From: Aliarcobacter butzleri
GTDB lineage: Bacteria; Campylobacterota; Campylobacteria; Campylobacterales; Arcobacteraceae
Assembly (NCBI GenBank): GCA_012522985.1
Contig: JAAYJJ010000132.1
Coordinates: 1 to 8,641 of the forward strand
DNA length: 8,641 nt
Direction of reading: 5' to 3'
The position numbers were made by a program, and so were the translations under genes. Under the pieces are notes generated by a model. The model was not told the origin of the DNA. It was given only the letters and a program-made list of their open reading frames with translations, and searched no databases. Within the stretch, counting starts at the first letter, position 1. Each line of letters begins with the position of its first letter. Shown one piece after another: positions 1-6,367 of this stretch.

Positions 1-24
1 AGTAGTTCTTTTATGTAAAATTAA

Positions 25-53
25 GGTAAACTTTAAATGCTTTTTAATATAAT
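25..53 (+). promoter_or_regulatory. Candidate sigma70-type promoter for the cheY operon
   Basis: A perfect TATAAT lies at 48-53, 35 bases before the cheY ATG. The hexamer 17 bases upstream (25-30, GGTAAA) is a poor -35 box and there is no TG extension. Campylobacterota promoters often lack a conserved -35, so the -10 is the main evidence. No GG-N10-GC sigma54 pattern is present: the nearest GG and GC pair (25-26 and 39-40) has a 12-base spacer. The rest of 1-88 holds no gene that I can see. Confidence 0.45.
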
Positions 54-88
54 AGCCTAGAAGTTTTTAAAAACAAAGGTAGTTAATA

Positions 89-460
89 ATGAAGATTTTA
101 ATTGTCGATGATAGCTCTACTATGAGAAGAATAATTGGTAATGTCGTAATGCAATTGGGATTTAGTAAAAACGATTTTGATGAAGCAGAAGATGGTATCA
201 AAGCTTGGAAGCTACTAGAAGAGGGACGATATGATCTTGTTCTTACAGATTGGAACATGCCAAATATGAATGGGCTAGAATTAGTTCAAAAGATAAGAGG
301 TGGTGGAAATCACACCAAAACTCCTATAATTATGATTACAACAGAAGGTGGAAAAGCTGAAGTTGTGACGGCTTTAAAAGCTGGAGTTAATAACTATATA
401 GTTAAGCCATTTAGTGCTGAAGTTTTAAAAGAAAAACTTGATGGGGTTATGAAAAAATAG
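89..460 (+). CDS. cheY: Chemotaxis response regulator CheY
   Basis: This is a single-domain receiver of 123 residues, the normal CheY length. In the family, CheA phosphorylates CheY and CheY-P binds the FliM/FliN switch to change flagellar rotation. The full active site is visible: acidic pair D7-D8, phospho-acceptor D54 in the motif TDWNMPNMNG, switch residue T84, aromatic Y103 and K106 followed by P107. These match E. coli D12-D13, D57, T87, Y106 and K109, and the W after the phospho-Asp (W55) is also kept. There is no output domain, so it acts by protein contact. The ATG is preceded by AAAGG at 75-79. It is the first gene of the run and the CheZ-type phosphatase gene follows 25 bases downstream, so the signal and its terminator are probably co-expressed. 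A paralogous single-domain regulator is the main alternative, but the DW-NMPNM match strongly favours CheY. Confidence 0.93.
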   Translation: MKILIVDDSSTMRRIIGNVVMQLGFSKNDFDEAEDGIKAWKLLEEGRYDLVLTDWNMPNMNGLELVQKIRGGGNHTKTPIIMITTEGGKAEVVTALKAGVNNYIVKPFSAEVLKEKLDGVMKK

Positions 461-485
461 TGTTATACTTTAAAAGGGTTTAGAT

Positions 486-1364
486 ATGAGTATGAGTCAA
501 GAAGAGATTGAAGCTTTGATGAATGGTATAGATCTTGATGATAGTGGCGATAAAGAGAGTGATGAGCTAGTAGAAGAGAAGAGTTCACAAACATTAAGCA
601 CTGATGAGATAGAGAGTTTGATTAATGAAGCTTCACCTAATGTAGATGATGATTTGAGTTCGGAAGTATCAAATGATGATATAGAAGCACTATTAGCAAC
701 TATTGAAGGGGTTAAAGGAGATGAATCTTTATCACAAAACAATATAGAATCCAAAGCAGTTGCCTCTAGCAGTGATGCAGAGATAGAAAAAGTGGCTAGT
801 GATTGGGCTTCTAAAAAACTAGAAGAGGGAGTTATACCATATCCTGTAACAAATGACCATAAGCCTATAAATCAGCTTAGTGAAGTAGCACATGATAGTG
901 AAGAAAAAGCTACTAGGATTTTTGATGTGTTGAGTTTTATTCTTGATGAGAATAATTATATACAACAAGAGTCAAAAAAGCTTGATGAATTTTTAAATAA
1001 ACAAGTAGCTTTAATGGAGGCATTGTCATCAAAATTTCCAAATATTGATGTATTTAGAAGTAATCACCAAGCAGCACTAGAGCTAAAGGGTAATATAGGG
1101 CTTATAAACTCAAAAATAGATGCTGAAAATATGCAGCTTTTTGAGGCTATGGAACTTATGCAATTTCATGATATCAATAGACAAAAAATAGAAAGAGTTA
1201 TGGCTGTTATTAGAAAACTATCAAGATACTTAAACAATCTTTTTGAAGATGATGGTAGCCACAAAGAAGTAGCCGTAGCAAAACATATACATGGCGATGT
1301 AAACAACGATGTAGTAGGCGGAGATGATTTAGAGGCATTAATAGCAGAGTTCAATAAAGGGTAA
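486..1364 (+). CDS. cheZ: CheZ-type CheY-P phosphatase with repeated FliM-like motifs
   Basis: This 292-residue acidic protein is probably the phosphatase that dephosphorylates CheY-P. The catalytic DxxxQ pattern of CheZ is visible as D229-I-N-R-Q233 in the helix LMQFHDINRQKIERVM (224-239), aligning with E. coli D143 and Q147. Residues about 137-252 look like the long helical hairpin of the family. The N-terminal 90 residues are Asp/Glu/Ser-rich and apparently disordered. They carry the motifs SQEEIEALM (4-12), STDEIESLI (38-46) and SNDDIEALL (62-70), plus a weaker SQNNIES (83-89). A further motif, DDLEALIAEF (280-289), lies almost at the C-terminus, where E. coli CheZ has its CheY-binding helix. 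These resemble the FliM N-terminal peptide that binds CheY-P. The protein is longer than E. coli CheZ (214). The ATG at 486 is chosen because AAAAGGG (472-478) lies 7 bases upstream; a second ATG at 492 would remove only two residues. The stop lies 3 bases before the next ATG. Confidence 0.85.
   Translation: MSMSQEEIEALMNGIDLDDSGDKESDELVEEKSSQTLSTDEIESLINEASPNVDDDLSSEVSNDDIEALLATIEGVKGDESLSQNNIESKAVASSSDAEIEKVASDWASKKLEEGVIPYPVTNDHKPINQLSEVAHDSEEKATRIFDVLSFILDENNYIQQESKKLDEFLNKQVALMEALSSKFPNIDVFRSNHQAALELKGNIGLINSKIDAENMQLFEAMELMQFHDINRQKIERVMAVIRKLSRYLNNLFEDDGSHKEVAVAKHIHGDVNNDVVGGDDLEALIAEFNKG
492..755 (+). repeat. Tandem SxxEIEALL-type peptide motifs in the CheZ N-terminus
   Basis: Three clear copies and one decayed copy of a short acidic-amphipathic motif are encoded at 492-527, 594-629, 666-701 and 729-755. 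The consensus is S-[QTN]-[ED]-[ED]-I-E-[AS]-L-[LMI]. Successive copies start 34, 24 and 21 residues apart, joined by Asp/Ser/Glu-rich linkers. A related copy (DDLEALIAEF) is encoded at 1317-1352. The motif resembles the FliM N-terminal CheY-P-binding peptide (E. coli SQAEIDALL). Binding by these copies is inferred. Confidence 0.7.
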
Positions 1365-1367
1365 ATT

Positions 1368-2090
1368 ATGAATAAAGCAGTTCATCAGTTATCAGCTTCA
1401 ATGATAAATCAGTTTAATAGAATAGATAAGATTTCGCATAATCTAGCAAATGTAAATACAACAGCTTATAAACAAGAAGGGGTTGCGGAAGGGACTTTTA
1501 ATAACTATTTACAAGAAGCAGCTAAAAAGGGCTTTAAACCAACTGCTATAGATAGTATAACAAATACAATGCCTAAAATAAATGATAACTATATAGATGA
1601 ATCAACAGGAGCTATAATTTCCACGGGAAATAATTTGGATTTTGCTTTAAAAAATAAAGATACTTTTTTTAAACTTAGAGATGATCAAGGAGATATAGTC
1701 TATACAAGAGATGGTACTTTTCATAACCTTGATGGGGTGCTTGTTAGTAAAAATGGATATGAAGTTTTAAATACAGATAATGAAGCTATTTTACTTGAAG
1801 ACAATGATACTATAGCTTTAGAGCTTGGTATAGTAAAGAGTCCTATGACAAATCTAGAAAAACTAGGAGATAATAACTATATAGCTAAAGATGAGCTTTT
1901 GGTGGATACTCTTTTTGTAAATGAGGGGTTTGTTATTCAAGGAGCTTTAGAAAAGTCAAATGTAAATGGGGTTACTTCTATGATTGCTTTAATAGATGCT
2001 CATAGAAGAATGGGACAGGCTCAAAAGGTCATAGAGGGTATTAGTCAGCTTGGTGAAAGTTTGGTTGATAAAGTTGGAAGACCAACGTAA
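1368..2090 (+). CDS. flgF: Flagellar rod protein, FlgF/FlgG family (probably FlgF)
   Basis: This 240-residue protein is a structural subunit of the flagellar rod, exported through the flagellar secretion apparatus without a cleaved signal peptide. The N-terminus (about 8-40) has the rod-family helix with the signature NLANVNTTAYK (25-35). The C-terminus (about 190-232) has the second family helix, including GALEKSNVNGVTSM and IDAHRRMGQAQKVI. The middle contains the family pattern YTRDGTFHNLDG. The opening resembles the Campylobacterota FlgG1/FlgG2 proteins (MVTQFNRLD-type), which serve as FlgF. It is slightly shorter than E. coli FlgF (251) or FlgG (260), and FlgG cannot be fully excluded. 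AAAGGG at 1356-1361 lies 6 bases before the ATG and runs into the cheZ stop region. It sits between cheZ and flgB, so signalling and rod genes share one transcription unit. Confidence 0.8.
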   Translation: MNKAVHQLSASMINQFNRIDKISHNLANVNTTAYKQEGVAEGTFNNYLQEAAKKGFKPTAIDSITNTMPKINDNYIDESTGAIISTGNNLDFALKNKDTFFKLRDDQGDIVYTRDGTFHNLDGVLVSKNGYEVLNTDNEAILLEDNDTIALELGIVKSPMTNLEKLGDNNYIAKDELLVDTLFVNEGFVIQGALEKSNVNGVTSMIALIDAHRRMGQAQKVIEGISQLGESLVDKVGRPT

Positions 2091-2093
2091 TTG

Positions 2094-2100
2094 AAGGAAG
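2094..2100 (+). promoter_or_regulatory. Ribosome binding site that fixes the GTG start of flgB
   Basis: AAGGAAG lies 4 bases before the GTG at 2105. No in-frame ATG is close: the ATG at 2118 is in another frame. The site sits in the 14-base gap after the flgF stop and supports GTG as the true start. Confidence 0.7.
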
Positions 2101-2104
2101 TTTA

Positions 2105-2506
2105 GTGAAGGCAAGTTATGTTAGTGATGAACTATTTAATAATCTAAGTTATAGAGCTAGTAGGCAAAATATTATATCAAGCAACATAGCTAATCGCGAT
2201 ACTCCTGGATATAAAACAAAGGATTTAAGTTTTTCCAATGAGCTTTCAAAAATCCAAAAAAACACTCTAGATATGAAACTTACTCATCAAAATCATATAA
2301 CACCAAGTGGTACTACTTCCTCATCACAAGGAAAAGTATATGAAGTTGAAAATCTACAAGTTCAAAATGATGGCAATAATGTAAGTCTTGATAGAGAAAT
2401 GAGTGAAATGGCAAAAAATAATATGATGTTTCAAGCAATACAAGCAGCAATCAAAAAAGATTCAGCTCTATTTCGTTCTGTTATAGATGCTTCAGGTAAA
2501 AATTGA
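2105..2506 (+). CDS. flgB: Flagellar proximal rod protein FlgB
   Basis: This 133-residue protein is the FlgB rod subunit, which sits at the base of the rod next to the MS ring. The family signature is clear: NIANRDTPGYK at 27-37 in the N-terminal helix region, and the C-terminal block SLDREMSEMAKNN (94-106) followed by an amphipathic helix to the end. The length is normal for FlgB. It starts with GTG, supported by AAGGAAG just upstream. The gene ends in TGATG, so its stop overlaps the fliF ATG by one base. In many bacteria flgC and fliE follow flgB, but here fliF does. A FlgC identity is unlikely because FlgC proteins normally have a different C-terminal pattern. Confidence 0.9.
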   Translation: MKASYVSDELFNNLSYRASRQNIISSNIANRDTPGYKTKDLSFSNELSKIQKNTLDMKLTHQNHITPSGTTSSSQGKVYEVENLQVQNDGNNVSLDREMSEMAKNNMMFQAIQAAIKKDSALFRSVIDASGKN

Positions 2507-4248
2507 TGGATCAACTTCTAAAGTTTTTCAATAACCTAAACGCTGCACAAAGAGCAGTAATAATAGGTGGATTTTCTATTCTTTTTGTATTTTTGATAGG
2601 ACTTTTGATCTACTCTAGCTTTAAAGCTGAAAGTGAAAAGCTTAACTTTACAGTAGCAACCAATCTTACTAAAAGTCAAGTAATGTTAGCAAGTAGTGAG
2701 CTAGAAGGCTCAAATATCCCTTTTGCAATAGTAGGAAGTGGTAATGATCTTACTATCAAAACAAGTAAAGATTTTATAAATATTGCTAAAATCAAGCTTA
2801 TTACTAGTGATTCAGGAAGTTCAACCCATAGTGGATGGGAGATATTTGAAAAGTCCTCACTAGGGACTACCAACTTTGAAAACCAGATCAAATACCTAAG
2901 AGCCTTAGAAGGTGAGCTAGGAAGGTCTTTAGAGTCACTTAGTGGTGTATCTAGAGCTAGTGTAAAAATAGCCCTACCAAAACAGACTATATTTACTGAA
3001 AAAAAAGTCCTACCAAGTGCATCAGCGGTTTTGACCCTAAGAAGTGGTATGTATCTATCTCAAAAGCAAGTTGATGGTATCAAAAACTTTATAGCCTCAG
3101 CTGTAACAGATCTACATCCAGAAAATATCAACTTAATAGATCAAGATGGGGCATTGTTGGAAAAGTCTTCTAATGATGAAGAAAATCAACTACTAAAGAT
3201 ACAATCAGATTATAGAAAAAAGATAGAAAATGATTATGAAGATAAGGTTATCTCACTATTAGAGCCTTTTGTTGGCTTAGGTAGGGTAGTTGCTAGAGTT
3301 AGTGTAGATCTTGATTATACCAAGTTTGAAAGCCATGAAGAGATTTTTGATCCAGAAGGAACTATAAGAAGTCAGCAAACAAGTGAAAGCGTAACTCAAT
3401 CACAAAGTTTACCAAATGAAGTAGGTGGAGTCCCTGGGATTCAAAGTAATATAGAAGATCCAAACCTACAAGCTGGTGGAAATAGTGGGGCTATGAGTTC
3501 AAGCGAAGAGTCTCAAACTACAACAAATTTTGAGATTAGTAAAAAAGTAGTAAGTAAAAAAGATAATAGTTTTGGTACTATCAAAAGAATCAATGCCGCT
3601 GTTACTTTTGATTCAGCTATATTGGACGAAGATATCAATAAAGATGAGTTTATGGAGAAAGTAAAGTCTATAGTCCAAGATGCTATAGGCTATAGTGATA
3701 AAAGAGGGGACAATGTATCTATAAAAGATTTTAGATTTGTAGTTGCAAAATCTGGGGCTATAAGTGAAGATGGCTCTTTGGTAGATAGTGGTAGTGGGGT
3801 GGATACCGTTGCTATGACAAAAAGTGTACTCAAAGAGTTTGGAGAGTATATCCAATACATTATAGCAGCTATTGTGCTTTTTGTTTTTTATAAAAAGTTT
3901 ATTGCAAATCATGAAGTAGTAGTTTTAGCTGGAGGTGCAGGAGCCTCCAATAGTAGAAGTGGCTCCAAAGCTCATGGAGGATCTTCTTTAGGTGGGGATA
4001 GTGATTTGGATGATTATAACTTTGAAGAGGAGTTTGATCAAAATAGTGCTCACAAAAGATTAAAAGCTAAAGTAAAAAGTCAAATTATGAACAACCTAAG
4101 AGGTTTAGATGAAGAATCAGCTGCTAAATATGAGGTCTTAATAGAAGATTTAGATAAACAAATTCATAGTAAACCTCAAGAGATAGCAAATATGATATCT
4201 TTATTGTTAAATGAATCAGAAGGTTCATCTAGGTCAAGGAGTAGGTGA
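2506..4248 (+). CDS. fliF: Flagellar MS-ring protein FliF
   Basis: This 580-residue protein forms the MS ring in the inner membrane, around the export gate and below the rod. It has an N-terminal membrane helix at about 17-37 and then the YscJ/FliF-type ring-building region. That region includes GWEIFEKSSLGTTNFENQI (110-128), the ALPKQTIF segment (156-163) and ASAVLTLRSG (172-181). A second membrane helix lies at about 447-462. The cytoplasmic tail has a Gly/Ser-rich linker (about 475-500) and an acidic-to-helical FliG-binding end (about 504-573). The last residues are basic (SRSRSR). It is slightly longer than E. coli FliF (552). I chose the ATG at 2506 rather than the adjacent TTG at 2503, because it forms the TGATG junction with flgB. 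The Shine-Dalgarno is weak (AGG at 2494-2496), consistent with translation coupled to flgB. The stop overlaps the fliG start. Confidence 0.95.
   Translation: MDQLLKFFNNLNAAQRAVIIGGFSILFVFLIGLLIYSSFKAESEKLNFTVATNLTKSQVMLASSELEGSNIPFAIVGSGNDLTIKTSKDFINIAKIKLITSDSGSSTHSGWEIFEKSSLGTTNFENQIKYLRALEGELGRSLESLSGVSRASVKIALPKQTIFTEKKVLPSASAVLTLRSGMYLSQKQVDGIKNFIASAVTDLHPENINLIDQDGALLEKSSNDEENQLLKIQSDYRKKIENDYEDKVISLLEPFVGLGRVVARVSVDLDYTKFESHEEIFDPEGTIRSQQTSESVTQSQSLPNEVGGVPGIQSNIEDPNLQAGGNSGAMSSSEESQTTTNFEISKKVVSKKDNSFGTIKRINAAVTFDSAILDEDINKDEFMEKVKSIVQDAIGYSDKRGDNVSIKDFRFVVAKSGAISEDGSLVDSGSGVDTVAMTKSVLKEFGEYIQYIIAAIVLFVFYKKFIANHEVVVLAGGAGASNSRSGSKAHGGSSLGGDSDLDDYNFEEEFDQNSAHKRLKAKVKSQIMNNLRGLDEESAAKYEVLIEDLDKQIHSKPQEIANMISLLLNESEGSSRSRSR
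4236..4241 (+). promoter_or_regulatory. fliG ribosome binding site inside the end of fliF
   Basis: AAGGAG at 4236-4241 lies 6 bases before the ATG at 4248 and only 3 before the in-frame GTG at 4245. This spacing supports the ATG as the fliG start. The site also encodes part of the Arg/Ser tail of FliF. Confidence 0.7.
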
Positions 4249-5249
4249 TGGTAAATGAATCTGAAGTAATCAAAGGTATGAGTATGCTAGAAAAAGTTGC
4301 AAACTTTTGTGTTTTGATTGGAGAAGATGCAACTATTAAGATTTTTCAACATTTACCACGTGAACTAGTTGAAAGGATTTCTACAGCAATATCAACAATA
4401 AGAACAGTTGATAAAGAGGTCTCTTTGGCTATTTTAAATGAGTTTCATGTACTTACTAGATCAAGTGGATTTATAAATACTGGTGGGTTTGATTATGCTA
4501 AGGATATTTTATATAAAACTTTAGGCAAAGAAGAGGCTGAGAAGATTATGGCAAAATTATCTAAGATGCATATGGCATCTCAATCTTTTACATACCTTAA
4601 TGCCATCAATCCAAAGCAATTAGCAGACTTTATCAAAGATGAGTCACCTCAAACTATGGCGGTGATTTTGTCACATATGGAGCCCACCAATGCTGCTGAG
4701 GTACTAAGCTCTTTAGATGAAGAGACCAAAGTAAAGGTAACCATGCAAATGGCTACTATAAAAGATGTTTCACCAGATGTTGTAAGAACTATGTCAGTGG
4801 TTTTAGAAAAGAAATTAGAATCACTTTTATCATCTATAGTTGATGTTGGTGGAGTAAAAGTTGTAGCTGATATGCTTAACCGTATGGGACCAAAAGCTCA
4901 AGACATACTCAAAAATATAGAGGGTGTTGATAGTGCTTTGTCTCAAAAAATAAAAGAAAATATGTTTGTTTTTGAAGATCTAATCAACCTTGATGTAGAA
5001 TATCTACAAAAAATCTTACAAAATGTAGATATGTCTGATGTTGCTGTTGCTATGAAAAATGCAACAGAAGATGATATAGATAAGATAACATCAGCTATGA
5101 GTCAAAGAGCAAAAGATAGATTTTTAGAAGAGTCTGAAATGTTAATAAAAGTTAAAATCAAAGATATAGAAGCAGCTCAAAGAAAGATGTTAGATATTGC
5201 TCAAAAGATGATAGAAGAGGGTGTTATAGATAGAGGAATGGAAGTATAA
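4248..5249 (+). CDS. fliG: Flagellar motor switch protein FliG
   Basis: This 333-residue protein is the rotor subunit that couples the MS ring (FliF) to the C ring and faces the stator to make torque. The length matches the family (E. coli 331). The N-terminal part (about 1-105) would bind FliF. The middle domain contains E132-S-P-Q135, matching the EHPQ motif that contacts FliM but with Ser in place of His. The segment VGGVKVVADMLNRMG in the second half is the conserved hinge/armadillo region. The C-terminal torque domain includes MFVFEDLINLD (from about 239) and MSQRAKDRFLEE (284-295). In this torque helix the usual Asp-Asp pair reads D249-V250. The gene starts at ATG 4248 in the fliF TGATG junction, with AAGGAG 6 bases upstream. 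Its TAA overlaps the fliH ATG by one base. Confidence 0.95.
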   Translation: MVNESEVIKGMSMLEKVANFCVLIGEDATIKIFQHLPRELVERISTAISTIRTVDKEVSLAILNEFHVLTRSSGFINTGGFDYAKDILYKTLGKEEAEKIMAKLSKMHMASQSFTYLNAINPKQLADFIKDESPQTMAVILSHMEPTNAAEVLSSLDEETKVKVTMQMATIKDVSPDVVRTMSVVLEKKLESLLSSIVDVGGVKVVADMLNRMGPKAQDILKNIEGVDSALSQKIKENMFVFEDLINLDVEYLQKILQNVDMSDVAVAMKNATEDDIDKITSAMSQRAKDRFLEESEMLIKVKIKDIEAAQRKMLDIAQKMIEEGVIDRGMEV

Positions 5250-5929
5250 TGACTATTAACAACGTAACAACAGGAGCAAAAATAGTAAAACAAAAAGATG
5301 AACAAGTTTTACCATATATGCTAGGATCATTTGTTAATAATACTACAACATCTCAAGAAGAGCCAAATTTTGAACGAGTATTACCTACTAAAACACTACA
5401 ACCACAGTTTGAAACACATATACTTAATCAACAAGGTGGAGATATAAAAGAGATTATGCAAGAGCTTGTTAATATCAAACAAAAGCTTGAAAATATAGAA
5501 TCAAATGGGGTAGGCTCTAAAGAGCTAGATAAGCAAGTAGTCAATGCTATAAAAGAACTAAAACAATATGCCTCATTTTTTGAACAAGCTGCATTTGCTT
5601 TGGAATCTAAGCTTTTAAAAACATCTATATCAATAGCTAAAAAAATAATCTCTATAGAAGTAGGTGAAAACTCATCAAAAATAGCAAAAGAGACAATAAA
5701 CAATATTTTATCCAAGATTAAAACAGCTTCAAGAGTAACTATACATCTTAATCCAAAAGATTATGTAGTACTTAAAAGTGAACTTCAACTAGAGCCTTTT
5801 ATATTGTTAAATGAAGATCCAAATGTCACTGCTGGTGGTGTAGTAATAGCAAGTGATTTGGGTAATTTTGATGGTAATATTGAAGCTAAAGTAAACTCTA
5901 TGGTAGAGGCTCTTGATACTATTATATAG
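5249..5929 (+). CDS. fliH: Flagellar export ATPase regulator FliH
   Basis: This 226-residue cytoplasmic protein is probably FliH, the stator-like partner that holds the FliI ATPase at the export gate and C ring. Residues 1-60 look extended and polar. Residues about 64-155 are rich in Lys, Glu, Ile and Leu and predicted helical or coiled-coil. The C-terminal domain starts with VTIHLNPKDY (163-172) and ends with GGVVIASDLGNFDGNIEAK (196-214), the typical FliH/YscL/V-ATPase-E ending. The Gly-repeat helix (GxxxG series) seen in many FliH proteins is not evident. The start follows from the TAATG overlap with fliG, although no strong Shine-Dalgarno is visible. fliI, which usually comes next, is absent; a non-coding gap follows. 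Confidence 0.85.
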   Translation: MTINNVTTGAKIVKQKDEQVLPYMLGSFVNNTTTSQEEPNFERVLPTKTLQPQFETHILNQQGGDIKEIMQELVNIKQKLENIESNGVGSKELDKQVVNAIKELKQYASFFEQAAFALESKLLKTSISIAKKIISIEVGENSSKIAKETINNILSKIKTASRVTIHLNPKDYVVLKSELQLEPFILLNEDPNVTAGGVVIASDLGNFDGNIEAKVNSMVEALDTII

Positions 5930-5993
5930 ATAAAATCTACAAACTTTTTATTTTCATCTAAGCCAATCTTTATAAATATTTTAAATTTTTTTC

Positions 5994-5999
5994 TATAAT
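5994..5999 (+). promoter_or_regulatory. Possible upstream -10 box for the fliN run
   Basis: A second perfect TATAAT lies 41 bases before the better candidate. The matching -35 position (5971-5976, TATAAA) is poor and there is no TG extension. In such AT-rich DNA the match could be chance. Confidence 0.25.
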
Positions 6000-6011
6000 T
6001 GTTTTTTTAAT

Positions 6012-6040
6012 TTGCATTCTTAATAGGATTGTGATATAAT
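6012..6040 (+). promoter_or_regulatory. Extended -10 promoter for fliN-flgD-flgE
   Basis: TGATATAAT at 6032-6040 is a full extended -10 (TGnTATAAT). TTGCAT at 6012-6017 is a partial -35 at an ideal 17-base spacing. Transcription would begin near 6047, giving a leader of about 24 bases to the ATG at 6071. This suggests that fliN, flgD and flgE are transcribed separately from the upstream run or in addition to it. A flagellar sigma28 match was considered, but its -35 is missing at the right distance. Confidence 0.55.
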
Positions 6041-6070
6041 TTATCAAAATAAAACTTTTTGGATATAGAT

Positions 6071-6358
6071 ATGGAAATAAGCGATAGAGATTATGATGTT
6101 TTGGTTGATACTGAAATAGTAGTTGATGTTATGCTTGGAAGTTGCCATATTAGTGTAAAAGAGTTTTTGAGTTTGAGTGAAGGGGATATCGTAGCACTAG
6201 ATAAACTTGCTGGAGCTGGTGGTGATATCTATGTCAATAAAAGAATAGTAGGTACAGGCGATATCATAGTAATGGATGAAAAACTAGCAGTTAGAGTCCA
6301 AGATGCTATGGATTCGGACAATGTAGTTAGATATTTCTTTGAAGAAGGACTTAATTAA
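6071..6358 (+). CDS. fliN: Flagellar motor switch protein FliN
   Basis: This short protein (95 residues from this start) is a C-ring component of the FliN/SpoA family, which sits at the bottom of the switch with FliM and contacts FliH. The SpoA-type fold is visible: VVDVMLGSCHISVKEFLSL (17-35), the turn SEGDIVALDK (36-45), then DIYVNKRIVGTGDIIVMDE (52-70) and LAVRVQ (72-77). The usual E/FGVRI ending reads KLAVRV, and a short acidic tail DSDNVVRYFFEEGLN follows. I chose the ATG at 6071. A TTG at 6059 would extend the frame by four residues, but it lies only about 12 bases from the predicted transcription start and has no Shine-Dalgarno. GGAT at 6061-6064 sits 6 bases before the ATG. No fliM or fliY gene is next to it. 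Confidence 0.85.
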   Translation: MEISDRDYDVLVDTEIVVDVMLGSCHISVKEFLSLSEGDIVALDKLAGAGGDIYVNKRIVGTGDIIVMDEKLAVRVQDAMDSDNVVRYFFEEGLN

Positions 6359-6367
6359 GGAGTTAAT

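Larger units (their letters stand above)
5930..6070 (+). other. Intergenic region between fliH and fliN
   Basis: This is the largest non-coding gap in the window (141 bases) and it is very AT-rich. It contains two TATAAT boxes (5994-5999 and 6035-6040) and several T runs. No convincing terminator hairpin, riboswitch or small gene is seen. A weak 5-bp inverted repeat overlaps the fliH stop (5927-5939). Confidence 0.6.

Noticed and set aside
25..45. Possible sigma54 promoter before cheY (GG at 25-26, GC followed by T-run at 39-45).
   Set aside because: The GG to GC spacer is 12 bases rather than 10, and the -24 side lacks TGGCAC. The nearby TATAAT is a better explanation.
2503..2505. TTG as the fliF start (and likewise GTG at 4245 for fliG).
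   Set aside because: Each is directly followed by an ATG that forms the one-base TGATG overlap. For fliG the Shine-Dalgarno spacing also favours the ATG.
5927..5949. Possible terminator after fliH: inverted repeat TAGAT-AAA-ATCTA followed by a short T run.
   Set aside because: The stem has only 5 pairs with one G-C, and the T run begins 5 bases after it. It is too weak for an intrinsic terminator.
6008..6040. Sigma28-like -10 (GTGATATA) upstream of fliN.
   Set aside because: The matching TAAA-type -35 is not at the required distance, and the GCC before GATA is missing.
6059..6070. TTG start giving FliN four extra residues.
   Set aside because: It has no Shine-Dalgarno and sits too near the predicted transcription start. 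The ATG at 6071 has GGAT 6 bases upstream.
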